Of a stretch of 64,000 nucleotides of DNA, positions 34,132 to 44,733 are shown in pieces. This stretch comes from Plasmodium coatneyi (taxonomy: Eukaryota > Apicomplexa > Aconoidasida > Haemosporida > Plasmodiidae): positions 1,593,501-1,657,500 of the forward strand of contig NC_033565.1 in the NCBI RefSeq assembly GCF_001680005.1, written 5' to 3'. Positions within the stretch are counted from its first letter, which is position 1. Each line of letters starts with the position of its first letter. The notes below the pieces were generated by a model. It had not been told where the DNA came from and searched no databases. It worked only from the letters and a program-made list of their open reading frames with translations. Position numbers and translations under genes: made by a program.

Positions 34132-37100
34132 GGGAAGGAAGATGAAAATACAGTTACATTACCCTCAAAGGAAATATATGCTGAACTCGAAAATGGAAGA
34201 GGAAGAGGGTGTACATTCCCAGGGAGGTATCAGCAACGTAACACCCTGGAACAGAGTGTGAAAGGATCAGTAGAGCCGTACGGAGGTGGAAATTGGAATT
34301 GGCTTAATAAAATCGTACAAAACTACTGTTACGTTTGTAAGGGGGCGGGAGGAGGATTGGATGATCTGTCAGATACTGATCGTTATAATTTTTTCTATTA
34401 TTGGTTGGGTGATAAAGTAAGAAGTGAGAAATTAAGGGCGGCGAACCATTTCCAAATGGTTATGACAGCAATTTATGATAAGCTCCAGGGTTCCATGTCC
34501 AGGTGCGGGTGTAAAAATCTGTACCAAGGTATTACCAAAGAACGCTTCGACCAGGCTAAAGTATTATTCGATTGGTTCTATAACTATAGTAAATTAAACA
34601 ATAAAGAACAGTGTAGCGAGTATTGCAATAATAAGGAAAAATGTAATGTCCCCTTCCAAAAAGCCCAATCAGCATATAAACAGGTAGAGGGAAATTGCAA
34701 GGGCACTGACGGAGATTCATATTGTCCCAAATTTAACAGCGGGAAGAACAGGAAGGAAGGGGACGGGGGGGAATATAACGAACCGAATCCATTGAAATGC
34801 GAAGCTGCTGCACCAGCACAGGTTGGTTATTTCCCTTATTTGAAATTTTATAAATATTATAAATACAATACTCTATACGTAATATAATAAAAAAATATAA
34901 GAAATGTACACATGATAATATATTCACATCTATGTATATATTTCACTTCCTCCTCTTCAATTCTATATTTTTTTAGGGGGACGGAGACACAAGTAAATTA
35001 CCTTCAAAAAAAATATACGATGCTCTAGACAGCGGAATAGAAGGAAAGAGTTGTTCACTCAACGGAAGCAAAGGGAAAAATAGTGAACTGGAAAAACAAC
35101 TGAGAAGTACATTATCGTCATACAAAGGGCAAAATTGGAATTGGATTGATAAAATTGTAAAAAACTACTGTGTAGCATGTAGGGGGACAGGGAGGGAAGA
35201 GTTCGCTACTTTGTCCAGTAGTGATCGTTATAGCTTTTTCTTTTATTGGTTAGGTGATAAAATAAATAAGGAAATTTCTGAGAATGAGCCCTCTCTTTCA
35301 ATGGTTATGAACAGAATTTACTCATCACTCCAAGGTTCCATGTATAAATGTACGTGCACCAAATTGTACGAAGGCCTAAACAAAGACAAGTTCGAACCGG
35401 CTAAAAAACTATTTGATTACTATTATGACTATAATTATTTAAGGAATAGGAACGATTGTAATGATTATTGCAAGAGCCCAAAGTGCGAACAGTCCTACCA
35501 GGCAGCTTTAACAGCACATTCGCAGTTAAGAGGAGCTTGCCAAGGAGTTGGCGGACAATCATATTGCACCAAATTTAATGAGGGAAAGGACAAGATGGAC
35601 GGGAGTGAATTCACCCAACCACAGGCATTACCATGCACTACAGCCTCCGCAGGTTCTGCTCAAGAATTATTATCACTTGGAAAAAGTGGAGCAGGTAAGT
35701 CCAGAATAAAACTACACCTCAAGTAGAACAGAGCGACACCTTAAATAAAGTAACATTAGCAAGGGAGGGTGAGGGAGAGTAAGGAATTCCTCTTCAGGAA
35801 GGAATTCCCATATATATAAGAAGAGGCAGGAAATTCCCATGTAGGAAGTTGTTAATTCATAAAATTTCACTGAGTGTTATAAATGTGGGATATGGACAAC
35901 TTTCTTTTTTTGTTTCTCTCCCTTTTTCTTCCTTCCTCCTGCCCTAAAAGAAAAGAAAAAAAAAGAAAAGAAGAAAAGAAAGGGTTAGGGGTGTTCGAAT
36001 GAAGGATTAGGTGTGTTGGAAGGAAGATTGTTAGGGTGGTAGGTGGGTTGTTAGGGTAGTGGTGGGGTGGAAAGAAGGTTGTTAGGGGTGGTAGAATGAG
36101 GCTTTATGGGTATTAGTGCTGTGATAGGTGGGTTGTTATATGGTAGGGTGGAAGGAACGGTTCTTAGGTGGATGGAAAGGTTGTTAGGGTGGTGGTAGGT
36201 TGGAAGGAGGTTTGTTAGGGGTGGTGGAGTGAAAGGTTGTTAGGGGTGGTAGAGTGAAAGGTTCTTAGGGGTGTTAGAAGGAAGGTTGTTAGGTGTGTGG
36301 TTGGTGGGAGGAAGGCTTACGCGCAAGGAATTTAGGTATAAACGTTTGCTTATTACACTAAAAAAAACAACAACTCTATCTTTTTTTACTTAATTTTTTA
36401 GGTGATGTGCAAGGAAAAAAGGCAGAAGGTGCTCAGAACCAAGGGAAAAAAGCAGAAGGTGCACAAAACCAAGGAAAAAAAGCCGAAGGTGCACAAAACC
36501 AAGGGAAGAAAGCAGAAGGTACCCCAAATCAAGGAAAAAAAACTGAAGGGGCAGGTGGTGAAAGTAGTCAGATGGGTTCTACTGGAACCTGGAATCCAGG
36601 TTCTTCTGGTACTGGTTCCACTGGAACTTGGAACCCAGGTTCGTCTGGATTAGGTAGACTCGCTGCTATTTCCTCTGAAGGAATTGACAGTACCACCAAT
36701 ATTGGTATTGGTGGTGGTGCTGCTGCTGGCACAGCAGTAGCATTACCTACACTTGCTCTCCTTTTATATAAAGTAAGTGTAACAGTTATAATTGAATATA
36801 TAAATAATAATGCCCCCTATTATCTATTGTTATTTAAAATAAAAATATTGTACAGGCTACGTGCATATATATACGTATTCCTACCGTCCTTACACCTTTC
36901 CCCCACATCCTCCTCCTTTTTTAGTATGATCTTTTACCTTCTGGGATAAAAAACATCTTCTTTGGAGGCAACAGCAGAAATAACAATAAAAGGAAAAAAA
37001 GGTCCACCATCAGACAAAGAATCAGCACACCATTATCTGACGACGACACATCTACCGAATATTCAACTGAACGTTCGACAGCAAATTCCACAGCAGGAGA

Positions 37101-37143
37101 TGATGCTGGCACTACGTTATATTCTGTTCCATACACTAGGTAG
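34132..37143 (+). CDS. kir: KIR protein, two-domain with repeat stalk; first exon not located
   Basis: Exons 34132-34821, 34977-35694, 36402-36772 and 36925-37143 join in phase and end at TAG, giving at least 665 aa. The first two exons are paralogous Cys-rich KIR domains, each opening with LPSK(E/K)IY and carrying FYYWLGDK or FFYWLGDK and an LY(Q/E)G...F..AK.LFD block. The third exon codes five copies of a GKKAEGAQNQ-like decapeptide, two copies of GSTGTWNPGSSG, and the membrane span ending LALLLYK. The last exon is a basic, Ser/Thr-rich cytoplasmic tail ending PYTR. Role: variant antigen on the infected red cell. Without a located start exon it may be a 5'-truncated copy, though the rest has no stops or frameshifts. 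Confidence 0.85.
35983..36312 (+). repeat. GTTAGGG-rich repeats inside a kir intron
   Basis: The 707-base intron between the second KIR domain and the stalk exon (35695-36401) holds irregular repeats of ggaaggttgttaggggtggtag-like units. They match the block at 32.70-33.00 kb between the two kir genes. The G-rich strand is the coding strand, so the repeats would be present in the pre-mRNA. Confidence 0.8.
36413..36562 (+). repeat. five 30-bp coding repeats in the kir stalk
   Basis: Five in-frame 30-base units encode GKKAEGAQNQ (three copies), GKKAEGTPNQ and GKKTEGAGGE. The first three differ mainly at synonymous sites; the outer ones have diverged. This lies in the presumed extracellular stem just before the membrane span. 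Confidence 0.9.
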
Positions 37144-39607
37144 CTCCTCACTTTTTTTAAAAAAAAAAAAGGAGAGGAAAGAAAGAATAAGAGGAATATA
37201 ATTTAAAAAGAAAAAAAGAAAAAAAGAAAAAAAATAAAGAGACAGGAGAAGAAAAAGCTAAAATGTATTATGTAAGCCCATTACAAAATGAAGCATTTTC
37301 GATGGTTTCATCACAGTTGAAAGGAATATAAATTCCTTTTAATTTCTTCAACATGCAGCATTAATAACCTTTTGTTGGTGCCCCTTTTTTCGTATTTTTT
37401 TTTTTTTTTTTTTTGCGAGCACACGTAATACGCGCATACCATCCATCAGTGATGTTCCGCTAAAAAAAGGAGGTAGTTCAAAAAAAGAAAAATGCAAAAC
37501 GCAAAAGGCACCTTCAAAAAAAGAGGTACAGCGTAGCAAATTTGTTTGTTTGTTTTTTTTTTTTTTTTTTTTTTTTTTTTCCTTTTTCTAGTTTCCATTT
37601 TGTGTGACAATGGTGGCAGTATGTCCACAAAACAAACGTGTGTTGTTGTGTCCAGCCTGCACAAAATAGGTTGGCCCCCGGGGGCGGGGATGCACACTAG
37701 TATATGTATATTTTTATATTTTATATACGTATATACATAAGTGCATATACATTCTTCACGTGAAGGTGCACCCGTCTAACACTGCTTGGAGGTTTGTTGC
37801 CATATTTTTGTAGCACATAATTTGCTACTACACTTTTTTCCATTACGAGAAAAACTGCCAAATGAAGGGGCGTGGAGTAAAAAATGAGAAGTTTCCGCGG
37901 CGATGTTCAAACTTGACAAAGTAGAAGAGGTGAAGGGGATAAAATAAGCTGGCATGGCGTACGCACAGGTTTCTATATAAGCGCAAAATAGTTATTATGT
38001 GCACATTCTTTGGAAAACACAAAAGTGGGTGCTGTGTGGGAGGAGGAAATATTTCCATGTTTTACTTCGTTTGCAACTTTGACAATTTTCTTAGTTTTTT
38101 TTTTTTTTTTATGTAAAAAAAATAGCTTTGACGGGCATGAAAAAAAGTGAAGTACGTACATCACCGCGTAGCCTATGAAAAGTGCTCTAACGCTTTTTAA
38201 ATTTAAGTAAGGAACTCGAGTTGTTTGAGGAATTATTTTTTTAATTTTAAACGGCTTAAAAAATTTGCTCAACTGGGGTTTGAGTTAAGATAAGTGTGCG
38301 CGATTTGTGTAACCTATTCTTTATGTGACAAGAATGTACTGCGGAGAAGACACGAAAAGACAAATGCGCGAAAAGCAAGTTGAGAATAAAGAATAGTTTC
38401 GTAAACTTATTTTTATCAACTGGCATATGTAAAAAAGGGGGGAGAAACAAGGAAAAGAAAAAAAAAAAAAAAAATGCAGACTGAAAATGTATGTGGCTTA
38501 TATGTGTAAGAGTTTATCGGGTTGGTTTGACCAATTTTATTAAATTTGCCTTTTCCGTTTTTTCTTCTTTTTTTTTTCGTTCCATTTTGGTGTTTTTTCT
38601 CCACTTCTTAAGTGATAGCTATTTTATCTTCATTCTTAAACGTGTTTGTGCATTTTTTTCGTTTCATCATTAAAATGAGGATGGTTAAAATTGACTCTTC
38701 GCAAATTACACATTTGCAATGCTGTCTTACGATTTCACTTCATTCTTTCCCTTAATTTAATGTGGTTGAGTTTTTTTTAAATGCTTCAAACATAGCGTAT
38801 GTTGAAAGCATTATTTGAGTTATATATATTTATATGTATATATATATATATTTTTTTTTCCCCCATTTATGTGAAACAACAGAACAAAATGGCTTCTTAT
38901 TAAATGTGAAGAGACTGTGCAGACCTTTCTTTTTTTTTTTTTTTTTTTTTTTTTCCAACTGTTTATGTGTAACTGGGCACATTTTTTTTTTTTACTTTAA
39001 AAAAATACGCATTTATGGGTACCTGCTGAACGCGCAAATGCGTGCATGTGCGTATATAAACATATACGTGTACTTATAATGCGCATTTACCCTCTGTTAT
39101 AATAATTACATTCCTTTTCCTATTTTGCGTTTATCGTGCGTAGAAGAGTAGGACAAGCCTGTGTCTTGGAAACAAAAAGATGAGCTGTTCTCACGCGAGA
39201 TTAACTATTTGCACGTCCTACACTTTTGGGCGAAATGTTTCCTGTAGCAATGGATAGGAATTATTCCATTCGTGGATTCCCCCTTTGACGTTTGCTCATG
39301 ATGTTCTTTTTTTTTCTTCCTTTTTCCACGGTCGCTTCGCTTAATTTGTTGGAGGGGAGCAAATGAAAGGAAGAAGAACTGGAATAAAAGGAAAAAGAAA
39401 GTGGAGGAAGAAGCTCCCCCTTAGAAGGTTGCAAATCTGTGAACGTTTTCGTTAAGTGCCCTTTTGTCTACCCATTTGTGCTAGCATTTTTTTTTTTATG
39501 AAACACCTTTTTGAGGAGTGTCCACCTTTTTTAACTATCCTGCACTAACCACGTAGCAGTTAACCACCTTGTCAAGGAACAATCCTTGGTGCTGCCTTCT
39601 CCTCATC
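37144..39607. other. intergenic, right edge of the kir island to the MGNSC protein gene
   Basis: About 2.5 kb, AT-rich. T or A tracts at 37392-37413, 37551-37580, 38097-38110, 38457-38474 and 38929-38954. (TA)n-like sequence lies near 38821-38850. No gene is supported. The junction between kir-derived and conserved sequence should lie here but cannot be placed by eye. Confidence 0.45.
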
Positions 39608-40516
39608 ATGGGGAACAGTTGCAAGAAAGTCATACAAGCCAGACGAAGCAGAACCCCTCCTGACCAATTCAACCATCGCTTCGATTTCGCAAGCGATAAT
39701 AACTCAACATGGAATAACATGAACTATTACAATGATTTATACTTACGAAATTTTAATCGAGAGAGGGAACCTTTAAAAGAAAAGGACAACACATTCGGAC
39801 TTAACGATGAAGGGAACTTCAATGCTAACAGTTCATTGGTGTATATCGATGAGCTTTATGACATTTTGGGAAACGAAAAAAAAGTGAAGATAAAAAAAAT
39901 TGACAACTCCGATGTAGAGGAATTCCTCATTATAGAAAAGCATATCAAGTTAAAAAGGAAAAAGAAGAAAAATAATCCTTTCAAAAGGGAAAAGGAAAAA
40001 AATGTAAAAAAAGAAATAACCCCTTTCTCATTAAGAGACATAAATGGTGACAATAATGGCAATCGTTTTGATGTGCCGTCCTTCCCTGGAGATAGCTCTC
40101 TGAAAAAAAAAAAGAATAAAATGAAAGATCGAGCATCCTCGAAAATTACTGAAGTGGAAACGTGGTGTAGTTCTTCAATTGATAATAGGTATGATATATT
40201 CGAGGAGGACAGAAAGCACATACTGAAGCAACGCCAAATGAACATGAAGGATGATCGGAAGGTGGGTCCAAAAAAGGGTGGCAAGAATTCCAGGAATAGT
40301 TGTAACAATGTGCAAAATGCTCAGGGTAAGCTTAGCAGTGGCTCTAACAAAGACGCCAGTGATCCGGGAAACGGTCACAATCGTGGCAACGATTTCAGTT
40401 TAACGTTTGAAAAAAGTGAGGAAAAAGACTCCCAAGAGGGGAAAAAAAATGACAAAAAAGATGACAAAGAAGATGACAAGGTTGTCAACAATTTAGGTGA
40501 TATATTCCCAGATTGA
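39608..40516 (+). CDS. putatively N-myristoylated and palmitoylated protein, conserved, function unknown
   Basis: Single exon, 302 aa from the ATG at 39608; the open frame extends 13 codons upstream but only from TTG. The N-terminus MGNSCKK has Gly2 with Ser/Asn at favourable positions for myristoylation and Cys5 for palmitoylation, with nearby basic residues (KKVIQARRSR). This is the dual-acylation pattern used by Plasmodium proteins at the inner membrane complex or plasma membrane. The rest is hydrophilic and Lys/Asn/Asp-rich, with no domain I know and no membrane span. Acylation and location are inferences from the motif. Confidence 0.75.
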   Translation: MGNSCKKVIQARRSRTPPDQFNHRFDFASDNNSTWNNMNYYNDLYLRNFNREREPLKEKDNTFGLNDEGNFNANSSLVYIDELYDILGNEKKVKIKKIDNSDVEEFLIIEKHIKLKRKKKKNNPFKREKEKNVKKEITPFSLRDINGDNNGNRFDVPSFPGDSSLKKKKNKMKDRASSKITEVETWCSSSIDNRYDIFEEDRKHILKQRQMNMKDDRKVGPKKGGKNSRNSCNNVQNAQGKLSSGSNKDASDPGNGHNRGNDFSLTFEKSEEKDSQEGKKNDKKDDKEDDKVVNNLGDIFPD

Positions 40517-41571
40517 AAGGTTGAGGTACACAAACAAGGAAAGAAGCAGAAAGATCAGGAAAGCCAATTGTGTAACCCCACTCCAGCTTTCTCTCCTCAG
40601 AAAAAGGAAAAATATACCACATTATAAAGATAAGTTGCACCTACGTGTGGACGCTAACTCTTTTCAGCATTCCCCGTGCGTGCGTAGTGGAAGAGGGTTA
40701 ACCGTTTAGCCCTGTGAGAATTCCTTTTTTTAAGTCAATCCGTTTTAATTTTTTTTTTTTTTTTTCGTTTTCCGCGTCTACTTTTACTATTGCTACTACG
40801 AGCTGTTTTGTCCCTTTTTCGATGTGTCATTTGTTTTAAAAACGTTTGCGAAGTTTACATCGCTACGATTAGTTTAAATATTATAAAACTAATGATGATA
40901 TACGCGTTAAAACAATGGGTGATATTTTTCAAAGTTAAAAAAAAAGGGTTACAAATGGGTTAAAAAAAAGGAGTAATTTAATAAAAAATTAAGTAAAAAG
41001 AAAATGATCACATCAATTCGAAGATATTACAAAGAGTATGATAACTGAATTATGGTAGGCGTGGTTAAAATTAGAAAAAGGCGAACGATGTGATGCGCGA
41101 AAAGGAACAAAATGTTTAGCCGAGCATCATTTGAACTCGCGCAGGGGGAAGGGCACACTTCCCCTTACACATTTCGCAAAAAAAAAGAATAAAAAAAATA
41201 CACACACACGTACATACGTACGTACATTTATACATATCGTGTTGGATAGTGCCTTCATTATAAATGTCTGGAATGGTAAGAACAGCGCGTGGGTCTCCCT
41301 TCATATCTCAATCTGTTATTTTTTTCTTATGTGCTATTTTTTCCTTCTTCTGGGGCAAATGTTCTTAAAAATGGACAGCTCTCGTTCTGGTAACATAAAA
41401 TGTGTAAGAAAAAAAATGCGCATTTAATGGATGCTGAAATGTGAGCTACTCACACGTTAATATATATTTTTCATTTTTTTGTAAAAATTTTCCTTTTTGC
41501 GCTTTGTTATATCTTCCGCGTTGGCTACACCGCTGTTTACGAACAGTTCATATGCCTCCTGCAGGAGCTGC
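40517..41571. other. intergenic between convergent genes
   Basis: 3' flanks of the MGNSC gene and the Mpv17-type gene. T tract at 40749-40765 and several A/T runs. A minus-strand frame at 41457-41666 overlaps the end of the Mpv17-type gene in another frame and was not called. Confidence 0.45.
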
Positions 41572-42798
41572 TCAACTTTTGTTGGCGCACCACGAGAGGA
41601 AGATGACCCAAAAAAAGTCTGCGAAAAAAACGACCGTGGCTTGATAAATCCTCGGAACAAAAACAAAATTAATTAAAGTTAATGGTGTCCATGTCATCAA
41701 AGAAATGAAGAAAACCTTCATCCCAGTATTCACAATTTTGTCAATAATTTCGGACCTCTTTTGATTTTTTAACATACCATTATAAAAAAAAAAAATTGTT
41801 AAGTGGATAGGTCCAAAAATAAAATTATCAAACAAGGTAGGTATAAAAGATTTGTACAAAAAAGTGTTCGGTTTGGACTTTATAAAATTTGCTAAAATTT
41901 TCCCATACCACCATGTCATGATTGGTCCTTCTAGGGTTAATCCAATAGTGGCCATTCTGAGCGTTCTAAGAAAATCATATTGATTCTCCTTTTTATGTAA
42001 TTCCATCATTTGACAGGCTATGTCCGCTATGAAATATAACGTACCCGCTATTAGGCTGTTCATTAATAGGAGGTGTTTTTCGAATAGGTTGTTCATTATT
42101 TGTGACATTCTTCTGGTGTAACGGGATATAATTCCCTTTGGAACTTTCCCATTTTTTGCACAACTATGAATGTTGTCTGCGTTTCCACTGGTGGGTAGAT
42201 CCATTGTGTTGCTTTTTTCCCCTGCGGTGGCTTCGCTGGTGGTGGTACTAACACTGCCGGTTCTTTCGCAGCTTTTCCCATCGTTCTGGTTTTTCCCCGT
42301 GTGTACATTTTTTCGCACTTCAATTTGGAAATATCTGTTCTTCCCCCGTAAGGTCATAATACTGCTTGAATTTTCTTGCGTGATTAGACGTCCCTGCGTT
42401 GTTGTGGTTTGAGTGCTGAATTTGCGTGCGTTCACACCTGCCCTGACGGTACCGTTACGCATCCCGTCATGCGCGTAGTTGCTTTTACCAATTGCGTTCG
42501 CTCTGATCATTGTATCCCCTTTTAAGTAGCTACTTACTGTGTGGATTATCTTTTCACTAGCATTTTCGAATTCGGTTCTTAATTTGGGGGTCTTAAATTG
42601 GCTTAATTGCATCTTTGTGCTGAAGGGGATGCTACTACTTTTTACCTTAACGTCTCCATGGTTTGAGAATTTGGAAAATGTGCACCTTTCCGCAAAGTAT
42701 GGTCTTTTGAAATTGTAATCTATGTATAGGGTGAGAGAGGAAGTGGGAAAAGAAAAGAAAAAATTATAAAAATATGCATTGCACATGCAATTGAGCAT
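41572..42798 (-). CDS. Mpv17/PMP22/Sym1 family membrane protein
   Basis: Single exon, 408 aa. The last ~183 residues (226-408) match the Mpv17/PMP22 fold: four hydrophobic spans, LEGPIMTWWYGKIL (equivalent of the GPxxHxWY block), LFDNFIFGPIHL (DQ..xxP block) and FISLMTWTPLTLINFVFVPRIYQ (W..WP..xxxNF..VP block), ending IFLSW. Family members sit in the inner mitochondrial or peroxisomal membrane; Plasmodium lacks clear peroxisomes, so mitochondrion is likelier. Residues 1-225 are a long Ser/Thr-rich, basic extension not usual in the family, which may hold a targeting sequence. The Trp-Pro block reads TWTPL and is somewhat diverged. Confidence 0.85.
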   Translation of the reverse strand: MLNCMCNAYFYNFFFSFPTSSLTLYIDYNFKRPYFAERCTFSKFSNHGDVKVKSSSIPFSTKMQLSQFKTPKLRTEFENASEKIIHTVSSYLKGDTMIRANAIGKSNYAHDGMRNGTVRAGVNARKFSTQTTTTQGRLITQENSSSIMTLRGKNRYFQIEVRKNVHTGKNQNDGKSCERTGSVSTTTSEATAGEKSNTMDLPTSGNADNIHSCAKNGKVPKGIISRYTRRMSQIMNNLFEKHLLLMNSLIAGTLYFIADIACQMMELHKKENQYDFLRTLRMATIGLTLEGPIMTWWYGKILANFIKSKPNTFLYKSFIPTLFDNFIFGPIHLTIFFFYNGMLKNQKRSEIIDKIVNTGMKVFFISLMTWTPLTLINFVFVPRIYQATVVFFADFFWVIFLSWCANKS

Positions 42799-42985
42799 CT
42801 AAAGGGAGGGGGGGATTTCACAGACAGGTACACACACACATGCTAATTCATCGTCGGAGAAACATTGTGGTAAAAAAAATGAGGAAAAAATGCGAAGACT
42901 GGTTTATGCTGCATAGTCGAAATAAATGTACAAAGAGGTTTTCCCCCAACTGTCTACGCGCACATAAGGGAAATTCTAGACACAG

Positions 42986-43589
42986 GCCGCGAAGAGTATA
43001 CATTGCTAATACAGTTAGAGGAAAAAATTGAATTACCTTTTACCGAGGAATTCACATTTTTAAACACGAAATTTATATGTTTTCTCTTAATATCCATGTA
43101 CGCATTTATCAGCATTATTTATCCTTGCCGGGTGCTCTTCCAGAAATGTGTAACAGGTGGCAGCTTCTACCTGAGCTTCGTTCGGGTTGAAAAGGCAGAT
43201 TCAGATTCTCCTACTCCTGCAACAGTGTGTTTTTTTTTTTTTTCTCAGTTCAATTACGTTGTTCGCAGGGAAGGATTGCACATGGCCGTTTCTCTAACAT
43301 ATGTGAGTTGCCAAACAAACGCTCGTTAAGGGATACAAATATTGTGGTAAATATACAGTAGGTGCCTATCCCTTTTTCTTTTTTTCTTATGAATTAATTT
43401 TTCATTCAGGTAAATTATAAATTTCAGCGATTCGAGCATAAGCCATCTTCCCTTATGTTATTCTGCCTTCTTCATTATCTTGTATTAAGCGCATATTCTT
43501 ATGCTTTTCCTTTTTTTACGCGACGGAAAAAAGGGTACTGTGTTACAGCGTTCCCTTTTATAATGTATATACAACGCGTTTCAAAGTAA
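42986..43589 (+). CDS. possible small multi-exon membrane protein (tentative)
   Basis: Three pieces on the plus strand read like protein and join in phase 0: an exon ending at 43149 (open back to about 42883, with EEYTLLIQLEEKIELPF then a membrane span FICFLLISMYAFISIIY), 43249-43302 (FNYVVRREGLHMAVSLTY) and 43410-43589 (VNYKFQRFEHKPS then hydrophobic). Acceptors TTTCTCAG and TTCATTCAG follow good pyrimidine tracts; donors are GTAACA and GTGAGT. The first exon and start codon were not found; the listed start is one possible acceptor (after CACAG). It would be head-to-head with the Mpv17-type gene. I do not recognise the family, and parts may be noncoding. Confidence 0.4.
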
Positions 43590-44733
43590 TCGTTGGAGTT
43601 GCGTGCAAGCAATACAAAAAAGGGGGAAGGAAAAGTAAAAATAAACTACCGTTTTGTGAAATGGTTAAATTTTGCTCTACTTAAAATGGGGGGAAAAAAA
43701 AGGAAGAAAAAAAAAATTAATTACATGTTGAAAGAACCGCTTATGTTTTAAAAAATTTTTGAATTGACAAAATTTTAACAGTTATATTATCACGCCACTG
43801 GATCTTTTACCAAAATTGGGGACTTCAAAAAAGGGTTTAAAATTTTTTCCAAATTTGAGAATTTTTTTTTTTTTTTGTACACATTAAAGGTAGCATTTAT
43901 TTTATTATTTTTTCTTTTTTTTTGCCTTCATGAGGATGATACATTTCTGCATTTTGTAGAATTATGCTTGTATTTGTTTCGTGGGGAAAACATGAAGATA
44001 CTGCGTGTTCTCTGCGCAGATAGTAATACATAAAAAATACGTAGGCACAAAAATGCATCCCTGGTGTTGAGGGTGCTGGGAGGAAAATACAGATCTGAAC
44101 TTTTACACTTCCAGACGAAGGGAGGCTAATCATAACTGACCGTTGCGATGTTATGTTAAAACGCGGACAAAAAGGAAAATCACAATAATGTTGTGCCTCG
44201 CTATTTGTCGTTATTTAATCTGACGTGTTCACATTCTGAACAAATAATGGAACTTTTTTTTAGTACCTGCTGAACAATTTTTATGAACATTTGTTTTAAG
44301 TGTACCCCGCTCGACAATTTATAACATTATCAAACCGCACCCGCTGTGGCATTTGTCTTACCCTCTGATTCATGTGTGCCTAATTCTGTGACCTTCGAAA
44401 TGGTAATGTGTGCATCAGGGGGTATTCACAATTATGCATACTACGTTCGTTTCGTTTTTTTACTGAGAAATAAGGTATAGTTGTGCATTCTTAGTTATGG
44501 GCCAGGGCATTTTCTCTGTATGCGCGTTTTTTAAGGGACGAGTGGTGATTTAACGAATAAAAGACATCACTGCGGTTGATAGGACGAAGGCTTTTTCGGA
44601 CCTGATAAAGAAGAAAAAGGGTATTCTACGCTTACACATAAGAGTACACGTGAAAGTACTTGTTAACATTTTTATGTAGCCCACCTGGAATAGTCCCTTC
44701 ATGCTTGTGCTTTTTTTCTCGTTCTTCGATAGG
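43590..44733. other. intergenic upstream of the HCNGP-like gene
   Basis: About 1.1 kb, AT-rich, with a T run at 43861-43876. No protein-like frame or repeat is seen. Confidence 0.45.

Noticed and set aside
28791..37143. SICAvar identity for the two variant genes
   Set aside because: The YYWLGD-type block, gene size, single membrane span and tail match KIR/PIR; the multiple SICAvar Cys-rich domains are absent.
28791..37143. Host CD99-like segment reported in some KIR proteins
   Set aside because: Looked for in both KIR translations and not seen by eye; a proper alignment could still find a short match.
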